This document shows, in pieces, positions 36,775-44,497 of a stretch of DNA of 44,497 nt. The translations under genes were made by a program, and so were the position numbers. Where the stretch lies: the NCBI GenBank assembly GCA_026692905.1, contig JAPLNL010000095.1, forward strand, positions 1-44,497, in the 5' to 3' direction. Each line of letters opens with the position of its first letter. Positions within the stretch are counted from its first letter, which is position 1. The notes beneath the pieces were generated by a model, which saw nothing but the letters and a program-made list of their open reading frames with translations, was not told the origin of the DNA and ran no database searches. This DNA is from Planctomycetota bacterium. GTDB taxonomy: Bacteria > Planctomycetota > Planctomycetia > Pirellulales > Pirellulaceae.

Positions 36775-39700
36775 ATGAAAGCGGGCTCGCGTCATTTCGA
36801 CCGCCCGAGATCTGAACAAGGGAAATGGCTCGTGACAACACGTAAAACCTATCAAAGCTCCAGTCGCCACCTCCTCCGAATGGCCATTCTTGCCGCTTCA
36901 CCATGGTTTGTCGGAGCGCATGCCCTAGCTCAATTCCCACCATCGACTAATTCGCCCCAGCCTTCCTCACCTCGGGACGGAGTCAACGCGTTTGCCAAGC
37001 CTCAAGCGCCCAGCAATTCACCAGCGCCCGGAACGCAGCCGTTCTTCTTGCCACCGTCCAATTCCGCACCCGCTCAAGGACAACGATTACAGCAGACCAA
37101 TCCAAACGCTTCGAGTTTGCAGGTGGGTAATGCTTCCGACGCTAGGCTACAGGTTTACGACGTGCCTATCGAATACGTAGGACAAGTAGGAGCTGCCATT
37201 CAGGCCCAATTTGGTGCCGACAAACGGGTTCGGGTCACCAACGAACCCAATACCGGCCGCCTGATGATCCTGGCTCCCGATCAAACTCAAAAACAGATCG
37301 CTCAAGTCGTTGAAGCCTCGCGCCGTCAAGTTGGAAGCCTGCAAATCGACAACCGCGGCAATATCGTTCCTGGCACCATTCAGCAGAACCAGTACAAACT
37401 CCAACGCATCTCGTGGCGCGAGCTTGAGGATGCAGTCGGTCGATTGGCAGGTACGCGACTGACCATTTCAACGAGCAACAACGGCGAGTTGGCTCAACTC
37501 AAGCTTGTATCCAAGGACTCCGTTCAAGAAGTCATGCAGGTCGACCGACGCAACAACGAGGTCCGACTTCAAGGTACTCCCGTCAGCGTCATGGGCTGGA
37601 CTCAAGTCATCACGGCCATCGATCTAGGTCAATCTGACCCGAATCGCCCAACGCAAATCATTCCCATCAATCCTGCCACACCAGAACGCATCGAACGCGC
37701 AGTCAAGCTGATCAAATTCGCTTCTTATCAGCAACCTGGCCAAATACAAGAAGATGAGGTGACTGGTACTGCCCAAGTCCGTCCTCGAATGGGAGACGAC
37801 GCGCCCGCCACCATCGTCGCTTCTCCTGATTCCGTCGGCACAGGTAGCGGTCTCATCGGCGATGTCGACATTTCCTTTGTTCCTGAAATGGGCTTGGTCA
37901 TCATCAAGGGTAGCAAGCGAGATGTCCAACGCGTTCAAGAAGTGATCGAACAGATCAAGAAGCAAAGCGAAGCGACAAAACCTGAGATCGAAATCGTTCA
38001 GCTGAAACACGTTAACGGACAAGCATTGGAAGTCATCCTCAAAGACCTCAACACCAAGGTCTTCTCGCCACGACAGGGCCAGATTGAAATCACAGCTTTG
38101 GGCCAACCCAACGTATTGCTCTTGATTGGACGCTTAGAAGCCATGTCGGGCATCAAGGAAGTCATCGCCAAACTGGACACACCAATCGATCCTAACAGTC
38201 AGCTTCGTGTCTTCAAGTTGGTCAACTCATCGGCCGTCGATGCCGAAGCACTCATCACGAAATTCTTTGGAGATGCCGCAACGACTCCGGGTGCTCCGGT
38301 GGCAGCAGCAAACAACGCCAATTCGGCCAATAGTGGAGCGGGTCTGACCGTTCGAGTCAAAGCGGTTTCGGACTATCGAACGAACTCGCTCATTGTTCAA
38401 GCGTCGCCACGCGACCAAGCCGAAGTTGCACGGTTGATCGCTGACCTCGATGCCGACAGCGGTACCGCCGAAAGCGAAATCAAAATCATACCGCTCAAGT
38501 TCGCACTGGCCTCGGAACTGCAGCCCATCTTGAGCGCGGCCATCAATGGAACCCAAGCTGCTACGACAGGCACAGGCCAACAGCAGCAACCTCAGCAGCA
38601 ACAAGGTGGCACGAACGCCGCGACCACTGCCAAAGTACCCAACAGTAGAATCTCGGTCAGTTCAGGAAACTCAGGTCTACTCACCGGTGTGGTCGTCAAT
38701 AGCAGCGGTACCATCAACGCATTGATCGTACGAGCTCCAGCCAAGAGCATGCCGCTGGTCCAAGAACTAGTTAATCAGCTTGACATTCCCTCCAAAGTTG
38801 AGGTCCGAATCAAAGTCTTCGAAATCCGAAACGGTGATGCGACTACTTTGGCGACTGCCTTGCAACAGTCCTTCGGTTTGCCAACCACACAAACCAACAA
38901 CTTGAATCAGCAAGGTGGACTCGGTGGACTTTTTGGTTTCCAAAATCAAGCGGCAGTAAGCGGTGGAGCGGAGAGCTCGCTCGTTCCATTGCGAATTGCG
39001 ACCGAAACCCGAACCAACTCCATCATCGTTTCCGGTTCTCAAGCGGACCTCGAAGTCATCGAAGTTCTGCTGCTTCGCTTGGACGAGGACAACGCGAAAC
39101 AACGAACCATCGAAGTCATTTGGTTGCGGAACAGTTCGGCAACCGACGTGTCCACCGCGATCACGAACATGATTACGGCCCAGCGCACCAATTTGCAACA
39201 AATCCAAGCGCCACAAGGGCTGGCCGGACAGCAACAAGGACAGATCTATAGCGTCATCGAGCGAACGGACCGCGAAGTGTATGTGGTTCCGGAAGCGAAC
39301 ACAAACAGCATCCTTGTCAGCGCTATGCCACGCTACATGCCGATGATTCGCCAGATCGTAGAGCGCCTCGATAGGCAGCAGCCGATGATCGCTGTCGATG
39401 TTTTAATCGCTGAAGTCACCTTAGACGACAGCTTCGATCTCGGAACGGAATTCGGTCTTCAAGACTCCTTGCTATTCGACCGCAATAGTGCAAGCGGTGG
39501 TACGTTAAGTAGCCCCGGGTTCAATCAGGGCACAGCGTTGGGGACAAATCTTACGGCAACTCCCAACAGGCGCACGCAGAATGTTGCGGGCCAGGGAACT
39601 TCGGGCTTCGCTCTAGGGCGAACCAATACGAGCCTAGGTTATGGTGGACTCGTGTTAGCGGCGGGGAGCGAATCGGTCAGCATGTTGTTCCGTGCATTGC

Positions 39701-40725
39701 ACGATGTGAATCGCGTGCAGATCCTGTCGAGACCTCAATTGATGACCATCGACAACAACATTGCCAACATTCAAGTAGGCTCGAAAGTGCCACGCTTTGC
39801 CGGTACGACTGTCAGCACCGGGGGAACAGCGAGCAACGTTACCGATGCAGATGTCGGATTGCTGATGCAAGTCCAACCGCGAACCAACCAAGATGGTCTC
39901 ATTAACATGATCGTGGCCATTACGCGATCTACCTTGGGACCAACCGCCTCGGGTGTTGTTGTTGGAACAGACGTAAACGGCAATCCAATTACCTCACCGA
40001 TCATCAATACCACGCAGGCTCAAACGCGTGTCACGGCTTACGATGGTCAGACAGTCGTTTTGTCCGGTTTGATTACCAAGAATAGATCGACTCGTTCGCG
40101 ACGGATCCCTTGGCTGGCTGACATTCCTATCGCCGGAGCCCTGTTCCGTTTCGATAGCCAAGTTGAGAACCGGACCGAACTTCTGGTTGTCATGACACCA
40201 CGCGTGATCAACTTCAACAACGACGAAAAACTGGAAATGATCAAGCAGGTTGAGTCGTCGCGAATGAGCTACTGCTTGGCGGATATTCTCAACATCCACG
40301 GCGATGTTGGCTTATCACCCGGCAATGGGCTTTGGGGACCAGCGGCATCGCCAATCATCTATCCAGACCTTCAGCCGACCGTGGACTTTGAAAATGGTGG
40401 AGGTCCACGAAGAATGATCATCGGGGAGCCTGAGCAGATGGACGCTACACCGCCCACTGAAGTGTTCGAAGGATATCCAATCAATACGCCGGTTCGGTCC
40501 AACAGCCCCCGAGGGGCAAAGACGCTGATTGAGTCCGCGACTGGAGAGCCAGCTGTTAACACTGCTACGCCGATCCAAAATTCTTCGTACCAACAGGGGA
40601 CACAACAAGGAGCCTATGGGGTTGCACCGGCGTCATACCAGCCCTCAGGCTATCAGCCGGGCTCCTACCAGCCAAGCACGCAACAACCCGCGCAACCCGT
40701 TGCACGGACGGCAGGCGGACGTTAG
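36775..40725 (+). CDS. giant secretin (GspD/PilQ-type outer-membrane channel)
   Basis: About 1316 residues, roughly twice a usual GspD. After a signal peptide (MAILAASPWFVGAHALAQ) come about six NolW-like secretin_N modules, each of the form 'V..L....A..l...L ... v......N.liv......v..li..LD', for example LTGVVVNSSGTINALIV and TETRTNSIIVSGSQADLEVIEVLLLRLD. They are joined by Gln/Ala/Gly-rich linkers. The secretin barrel spans about 870-1145: VLIAEVTLDDSFDLGTEFG, ILSRPQLMTIDNNIANIQVG, VVLSGLITKN and IPWLADIPIAGALFRF. The tail is Tyr/Gln/Pro repeats (SYQPSGYQPGSYQPS). Start choices are TTG 36736, ATG 36775, or GTG 36832 with AAGGGA upstream. It is followed by a lipoprotein gene. Confidence 0.92.
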   Translation: MKAGSRHFDRPRSEQGKWLVTTRKTYQSSSRHLLRMAILAASPWFVGAHALAQFPPSTNSPQPSSPRDGVNAFAKPQAPSNSPAPGTQPFFLPPSNSAPAQGQRLQQTNPNASSLQVGNASDARLQVYDVPIEYVGQVGAAIQAQFGADKRVRVTNEPNTGRLMILAPDQTQKQIAQVVEASRRQVGSLQIDNRGNIVPGTIQQNQYKLQRISWRELEDAVGRLAGTRLTISTSNNGELAQLKLVSKDSVQEVMQVDRRNNEVRLQGTPVSVMGWTQVITAIDLGQSDPNRPTQIIPINPATPERIERAVKLIKFASYQQPGQIQEDEVTGTAQVRPRMGDDAPATIVASPDSVGTGSGLIGDVDISFVPEMGLVIIKGSKRDVQRVQEVIEQIKKQSEATKPEIEIVQLKHVNGQALEVILKDLNTKVFSPRQGQIEITALGQPNVLLLIGRLEAMSGIKEVIAKLDTPIDPNSQLRVFKLVNSSAVDAEALITKFFGDAATTPGAPVAAANNANSANSGAGLTVRVKAVSDYRTNSLIVQASPRDQAEVARLIADLDADSGTAESEIKIIPLKFALASELQPILSAAINGTQAATTGTGQQQQPQQQQGGTNAATTAKVPNSRISVSSGNSGLLTGVVVNSSGTINALIVRAPAKSMPLVQELVNQLDIPSKVEVRIKVFEIRNGDATTLATALQQSFGLPTTQTNNLNQQGGLGGLFGFQNQAAVSGGAESSLVPLRIATETRTNSIIVSGSQADLEVIEVLLLRLDEDNAKQRTIEVIWLRNSSATDVSTAITNMITAQRTNLQQIQAPQGLAGQQQGQIYSVIERTDREVYVVPEANTNSILVSAMPRYMPMIRQIVERLDRQQPMIAVDVLIAEVTLDDSFDLGTEFGLQDSLLFDRNSASGGTLSSPGFNQGTALGTNLTATPNRRTQNVAGQGTSGFALGRTNTSLGYGGLVLAAGSESVSMLFRALHDVNRVQILSRPQLMTIDNNIANIQVGSKVPRFAGTTVSTGGTASNVTDADVGLLMQVQPRTNQDGLINMIVAITRSTLGPTASGVVVGTDVNGNPITSPIINTTQAQTRVTAYDGQTVVLSGLITKNRSTRSRRIPWLADIPIAGALFRFDSQVENRTELLVVMTPRVINFNNDEKLEMIKQVESSRMSYCLADILNIHGDVGLSPGNGLWGPAASPIIYPDLQPTVDFENGGGPRRMIIGEPEQMDATPPTEVFEGYPINTPVRSNSPRGAKTLIESATGEPAVNTATPIQNSSYQQGTQQGAYGVAPASYQPSGYQPGSYQPSTQQPAQPVARTAGGR

Positions 40726-40740
40726 TCCGATTGGCTGGCA

Positions 40741-40925
40741 ACCCAACGCGTAGCGAAGGACGCGCTCGTCCCCTCGCTCCGCCTGGGGGACGCAATGTAA
40801 CGGAGGCTCCTGCCTCTTGAGGCACAAATCGATATCAGAGCGAGGCAGAGCCTCGAAAGCAATGCGTTCCAAGGCAGAGCACTGGAACGCGAAAACCGGA
40901 GGGCTCGCGCCCTGCCGCTGCAAAT
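40741..40925. repeat. hairpin repeats between secretin and lipoprotein genes
   Basis: CGAGGC-AGA-GCCTCG at 40841-40855 and GCGTTCC ... GGAACGC at 40864-40890 are small hairpins around the recurring word GGCAGAGC. Upstream, 40796-40824 holds GGAGGCTCCTGCCTC-type sequence related to the other repeats of the window. The downstream ATG at 40959 still lies close enough for cotranscription with the secretin. Confidence 0.6.
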
Positions 40926-40958
40926 CCAAACCAACCTTCCATTCCTGCGATAGCAATC

Positions 40959-41999
40959 ATGAAAATGAACTCGATGAAACTTACTAATAAATACCTAGTA
41001 GGATTGGCTGCCATCGCCGTCGGATTTTCGGCTATCGGATGCGAGACGATGACGTCTGACTCTGCTGCCAGCAAGAAGAAAAAGAAGGATTCAAGTTGGT
41101 TCTCATTCAAAAAGAAAGAATACCAAATTCCGCAAAGTATGACCGCTACATGGTCACATGACATCCTGACCTTGCCCGGCAAAGCACCCACTCGCGGCTT
41201 TGGTGGACGATTCTACTTCTACAACGAAAAGACTCAGGCGATTCCAGTCGATGGCGATTTGGTCGTCTATGGTTTCGACGATACCAACAAGCAACAATCC
41301 ACCGAAGACTTGAGCCAAGCCAACAAGCGATTTCGATTCACCTCAGAGCAATTCACGACCCACTTCACCGAAGGCGAACTTGGCGCCTCATACAGCGTGT
41401 GGATTCCATGGGATGAAGCTTACGGCGCTCCGAAGAAGATCATGCTGATCCCGACCTTCTTAACCAAGGACGGCCGAACCGTGCGCGGTGCCGCTGCGAG
41501 TCTCAACTTACCTGGGGTGAGCAAGGACCGACCGGATGACGGCTCAGTTCAACAAGCATCAGCAATGATACCGAATTCACAACCCAACTTGAATAACATT
41601 GGTCAATACCCATCAAGCCAACAGAGCGGTTTGCGATCGACAACGATTCAAGTGCCTCCAAGCTCTCTGATGCGACAATCCTTTACGCCAGAACCCCAAC
41701 TCACCAGCACAAATATGCCGTTAAACCAATTCGGCCAGTATCCCGCTAGTACACCCGTAAGCTTGACGGCACCACAATTTTTCCCACCACCGCCAGAGCA
41801 GCTACCTCAACCTGACGCTGCAGCTCCACAAGTGCCAGTATCAAACCAAAACAAGACGTCCACGATGGGACCTAACGGTTGGGTTTCGCCTGTATACGCT
41901 CAACCGGACTGGTCTTCACTGTCACCTCGTTCCGCACCGAATCAATTCCAGGCTCCAGCATCACAAGCCGCTCAACCATCCGCTTATCCGACTCGGTAG
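40959..41999 (+). CDS. putative lipoprotein with conserved beta domain and Pro/Gln-rich tail
   Basis: A 346-residue exported protein. The signal ends SAIGC with the lipidated Cys at 28, followed by a Lys cluster (SKKKKKDSS). Residues about 55-205 look folded: PQSMTATWSHDILTLPGKAPTRGFGGRFYFYN, VDGDLVVYGFDD, YSVWIPWDEAYG, KKIMLIPTFLTKDGRTVRG. This pattern resembles an immunoglobulin-like beta fold found beside planctomycete secretins, but I cannot name the family. The rest is Pro/Gln/Ser-rich. A role as secretin partner or pilotin is inference from position. The last 128 bases overlap the convergent BON-domain gene. Confidence 0.78.
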   Translation: MKMNSMKLTNKYLVGLAAIAVGFSAIGCETMTSDSAASKKKKKDSSWFSFKKKEYQIPQSMTATWSHDILTLPGKAPTRGFGGRFYFYNEKTQAIPVDGDLVVYGFDDTNKQQSTEDLSQANKRFRFTSEQFTTHFTEGELGASYSVWIPWDEAYGAPKKIMLIPTFLTKDGRTVRGAAASLNLPGVSKDRPDDGSVQQASAMIPNSQPNLNNIGQYPSSQQSGLRSTTIQVPPSSLMRQSFTPEPQLTSTNMPLNQFGQYPASTPVSLTAPQFFPPPPEQLPQPDAAAPQVPVSNQNKTSTMGPNGWVSPVYAQPDWSSLSPRSAPNQFQAPASQAAQPSAYPTR

Positions 42000-42651
42000 C
42001 GACCTGTCCACTCAGCACAACGGTTTCCCCATCAACCGTTGCTTCAACCCCCTTCAAACGCTTCGGCATTTGAATTCGTCCCAACCGCATCTTGGCATTG
42101 GTCGCGATTTCGGAATTACTTTCTCGCGTCACTTCGACATCCGGTCGAATAATCGGACGAATCATTTTCTTGGCGGCAGCGGTGGTGTTTCCTGCTCCGC
42201 CGCCGAGGCCTCCAAGTCCGCCGAGGCCTCCCAAGCCACCTCCAAATCGATTCATACCCAGACCACCGAGACCGCCGTTCAGCCCCCCCAAAGCATTCGC
42301 ACCGCCGGTTTGGGTTGAACTGGAAAAGGCATTCGCACCAAATTGCGTGCCTGAGGTCGTTTGACCAGCAAGACCACCCGCCGTACCCGAGCTTGATGTT
42401 CCCGATACCGATTGGCCGTTCGAAAAGGCCGTTGAGGGATTGGTACCAGATAACTCAAGCCGCGACTGGCCGGTCACCCCAGGACCACCGAACGAACCAG
42501 GTAACTTCGTGGATGTCGCGCCCGTTGGTGCCCCAAAGCCGGTGCCAGTCGCTGCCGTCTGGCCAGCCAACTGCGCTTGTGCCGAACCGATCGAGCAGAC
42601 CAAGACTAGGCCGAAACCAAAATAAGTGTTGTGTGCAAATGAGAACTTCAT
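41872..42651 (-). CDS. secreted Gly-rich BON-domain protein
   Basis: A 259-residue exported protein. The signal peptide is MKFSFAHNTYFGFGLVLVCSIGSAQAQ. Residues about 30-165 are low-complexity Gly/Thr/Ser/Leu, including Gly-Leu repeats (GGLGGLGGLGGLGGG). The C-terminal 85 residues form a BON domain: IATNAKMRLG, LKGVEATVDGETVVLSGQVATESDKRMVERLVMLEPGIDSVRNEVTV. BON domains bind phospholipid or envelope surfaces. ATG 42651 is chosen over the frame's upstream start at 42873 because of the signal peptide. It runs into the convergent lipoprotein gene; the shared segment encodes the end of the BON domain here. Confidence 0.83.
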   Translation of the reverse strand: MKFSFAHNTYFGFGLVLVCSIGSAQAQLAGQTAATGTGFGAPTGATSTKLPGSFGGPGVTGQSRLELSGTNPSTAFSNGQSVSGTSSSGTAGGLAGQTTSGTQFGANAFSSSTQTGGANALGGLNGGLGGLGMNRFGGGLGGLGGLGGLGGGAGNTTAAAKKMIRPIIRPDVEVTRESNSEIATNAKMRLGRIQMPKRLKGVEATVDGETVVLSGQVATESDKRMVERLVMLEPGIDSVRNEVTVKTSPVERIQAKPNR

Positions 42652-43111
42652 ATTTGGCCCAACTAATTCGCTAAAACTTTGGTCGGTACGGTTATCTGTA
42701 GTTCTATTATCTACGATAGGTACGGTAAAAATCAATGCAAGCATTCGTCTTTTTCTGACGATTTTCACGTCTTGCACTGTAGTATCGAATGGCCAGCTTA
42801 GAGGGCTAAACTCAGAGCCACAGAATGATGTCTGTATTGCATGGAACGCTTGTAGCGTAAATGTGGGAAACACGGACGGTGGCGAACCTAGCGAGTTCCT
42901 GGTGGCCTTGGGCCCAGCATCGAGCGGCGGGTTTAGAAATACCTAGCACGACGCGCAAGCTAGTGAATCTACTACCCAATTCACTAGCATAGTCCTGCTG
43001 ACCAGTGGTTCCGTGAGTGCCAGCAAAGCACGACGCGCAAGCTAGTGAATCTACTACCCAATTGAATCTACTACCCAATTCACTAGCTTGCGCGTCGTGC
43101 TAAGATCATTT
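42652..43111. repeat. inverted-repeat cluster with internal 17-bp duplication
   Basis: TAGCACGACGCGCAAGCTAG and on at 42944-42968 and again at 43027-43050 face a single right arm at 43078-43102. The inner pair forms a hairpin whose loop holds an exact 17-bp tandem repeat (GAATCTACTACCCAATT at 43047-43063 and 43064-43080). The arms match the element at 85-152. No gene is seen between the BON gene start and the end of the large gene at 43112; the hairpin sits 10 bases past that gene's stop and could end its transcript. Confidence 0.85.
42706..42735 (-). promoter_or_regulatory. candidate sigma-70 promoter for the BON-domain gene
   Basis: On the minus strand TTGATT (42735-42730) and GATAAT (42711-42706) are 18 bases apart, about 55 bases before the ATG at 42651. 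The -10 box is close to consensus. Identified by eye. Confidence 0.4.
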
Positions 43112-44497
43112 TCAGGCTGCCGCTCTTCTTGCGATTCCACCAGCCAGAAGACTAACAAGTCCAGCTAACATCCACCACTGCCACGCTCGCAGCTTGTACT
43201 GTGAATTGAACTGGAGCTGCAACTCAAGCGGCGTATTCTCAGCAACTTGTACACTGCGGCGGAAGCTGTAGATGTTACCTTCCTCGGGCAATGTAATGAG
43301 GATCGCTTGCGGGACTGGTTCGGTGGTACGCTGATGCTGGACAAGACGACCTGCGATTCGTTGCAAGATAGCGTTATCCTCCTTGCTGTTTCCCGCCAAC
43401 AGCTGACTCAATTCCTGAGGATGATAGTTGATATGCTCCTGTTGTAAAATCGGATTGGTTGATGCCGCCTGCCTGAGTTGCTCATTGTTGGCAATTGCGT
43501 CGCCGCCACGATTGGTGTCCAGGAACAAGCGTTGACGGCGGGTATTCAATCCCACAATGGCTTGCTGCGTCTGCAAGTTCTCCAACTGGACTCGCGCGTC
43601 CTCGTTCGAAGCGGCGTCGAGAGCGTAGCGATTGGCTACATTGTTGAATGCCCATCTTGCTTTCGATTGCTCGCCTGATTGCAACAATTGATTGGCTTGT
43701 TCGAGCAACTTCGAAGCCTGCTGAGCTTGATCTTGGCGTTTCCCTTTGAGGCTCGACAAATACGATGTGCGATCGTACTCCGCAAGACTATTCTGCCCCA
43801 CTTGCTCGAGATTGCCCTCGCTATCGATCAGCTCAAAACCGCTCGGTGCAACTACCTTCCATTGAATGTTTTCTAACGGCACGTTGAGCTGCGGACTAAT
43901 GAGCCTTGGTCTTTCTAAACCCCCTCCGCTCAGCGAGTACACGAAGCGAACTTGTGCCGTACGATCGTCCATGCCTGGCAAAATATAGAATTGCCAAGTG
44001 TTCTTGCTGGCCTTCTGTCGAATCGAATGTATGCTCTCGCCATTGACAAAGATACTGAACAACTCGCTCCCTGCCGGAAGTTGCACACTTAAGCTACTTC
44101 GCTGAATCACTTCCATTTCCACCTCGACCGCAGTAAGCTGGTCGCCGGTAGCTGAGAGAACCGTTGTCAATGTCCCAGAAGCCACTCGCAGCTTCAACGC
44201 ATCGGCCAACGAATGTCGGATCACACGCAAACTCAGCGGTGTTGACGGTGCCATTGCCCGCAAAGTCAAAGCTGGCGAGTTGCGATTGCCTGCCTCGCGA
44301 AGTTGTTGTGGAACCGTGCTCCAATCGCTTCGTTGCCAACCTTGTGTCAACGTACCTGGTTCGATCTCCAATCGGCCACCTGCCCGCACGGCATAGTAGT
44401 ATCCAAGTTGCTTCGCGTCGGGGAAATCTATTTGCCTCAGCAACTCAGTGCCTCCTTCGCGTTCCCCTCGTCGTTCGTATTCAATTTGGAATTGAAC
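43112..44497 (-). CDS. large membrane-anchored hypothetical protein, 5' end outside window
   Basis: The last 461 residues of a longer protein: the frame stays open through the window edge (VQFQIEYERRGEREGG at the start). The visible part has beta-rich segments (VEVEMEVIQRSSLSVQLPAG, SIFVNGESIHSI, DRTAQVRFVYSLSGG). An alpha-helical stretch follows, rich in Gln, Ala and Leu (KLLEQANQLLQSGEQSKARWAFNNVANRY), resembling a coiled coil or TPR-like hairpin. It ends with a C-terminal membrane helix (WWMLAGLVSLLAGGIA) and a short basic tail. The bulk is therefore probably periplasmic. I do not recognise the family. A TTG at 44443 could be read as a start, but the upstream coding looks continuous. Confidence 0.78.
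   Translation of the reverse strand, partial: VQFQIEYERRGEREGGTELLRQIDFPDAKQLGYYYAVRAGGRLEIEPGTLTQGWQRSDWSTVPQQLREAGNRNSPALTLRAMAPSTPLSLRVIRHSLADALKLRVASGTLTTVLSATGDQLTAVEVEMEVIQRSSLSVQLPAGSELFSIFVNGESIHSIRQKASKNTWQFYILPGMDDRTAQVRFVYSLSGGGLERPRLISPQLNVPLENIQWKVVAPSGFELIDSEGNLEQVGQNSLAEYDRTSYLSSLKGKRQDQAQQASKLLEQANQLLQSGEQSKARWAFNNVANRYALDAASNEDARVQLENLQTQQAIVGLNTRRQRLFLDTNRGGDAIANNEQLRQAASTNPILQQEHINYHPQELSQLLAGNSKEDNAILQRIAGRLVQHQRTTEPVPQAILITLPEEGNIYSFRRSVQVAENTPLELQLQFNSQYKLRAWQWWMLAGLVSLLAGGIARRAAA

Noticed and set aside
42652-42873. Upstream extension of the BON-domain gene
   Set aside because: A clear signal peptide starts at ATG 42651 and a promoter-like pair lies within the extension.
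85-43102. Matching inverted repeats as ends of one large mobile element
   Set aside because: The interval holds housekeeping genes (guaB, mnmG, prpB/C) and no transposase or integrase; a dispersed repeat family explains the two copies better.
1-44497. tRNA or rRNA genes
   Set aside because: No TTCRANYC-type loop in a cloverleaf context and no rRNA-like segment was seen; the few GGTTCGAA words fall in coding sequence.

Overview
The window looks like a chromosomal segment of a member of the Planctomycetota, most likely the Pirellulales/Rhodopirellula-Blastopirellula side. The evidence is a PVC-type membrane-bound dehydrogenase (beta-propeller, HEAT-like repeats and a CxxCH cytochrome domain), several large secreted proteins rich in Pro/Gln/Gly, a giant secretin, weak Shine-Dalgarno use, and many hairpin repeats whose translations give the GEAPAEP / SAGASPS peptides seen widely in that group. 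I see no tRNA, rRNA, CRISPR array, transposase, integrase or phage gene. The taxonomic call is inference from gene content.

Layout. 1-730: a possible 3' end of one gene, a perfect 29-bp-arm inverted repeat and a probable gene remnant. 731-6662: aldo/keto reductase, a PsbP-like/DUF1444-like protein and the PVC dehydrogenase. 6858-10090, minus strand: csrA, a small conserved-looking protein, a DPM1-type family 2 glycosyltransferase and a Gfo/Idh/MocA oxidoreductase. 10091-10855: repeats only. 10856-16752: a 1701-residue fusion of hydantoinase A, hydantoinase B and a DegT-type PLP aminotransferase, overlapping surE by four bases. 16805-22682: a DsbD-like reductase, an orphan acyl carrier protein, mnmG and an FAD oxidoreductase, tightly packed. 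22683-23340: a duplicated 176-bp hairpin element. 23341-26251: prpB-prpC-enoyl-CoA hydratase with ATGA overlaps. 26305-28429, minus strand: class IV aminotransferase and alpha/beta hydrolase. 28678-31375: small lipoprotein, EamA transporter, family 4 glycosyltransferase. 31353-36343, minus strand: terpene-cyclase-fold protein, Pro-rich secreted protein, guaB. 36775-42651: giant secretin, lipoprotein, and a convergent Gly-rich BON-domain protein. 43112-44497: 3' part of a large unidentified protein running off the window.

Working together. prpB and prpC supply two steps of the methylcitrate route for propionyl-CoA; prpD/acnD functions are absent here. The HyuA-HyuB-aminotransferase fusion suggests ATP-dependent lactam opening physically joined to a PLP enzyme. 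The secretin, lipoprotein and BON protein are a plausible outer-membrane export or envelope module. EamA and the GT4 enzyme are translationally coupled.

The strongest candidate for something undescribed is the HyuA-HyuB-DegT fusion coupled to surE. Next are the six-module secretin with its neighbours and the several families of hairpin repeats that fill most of the larger intergenic gaps.
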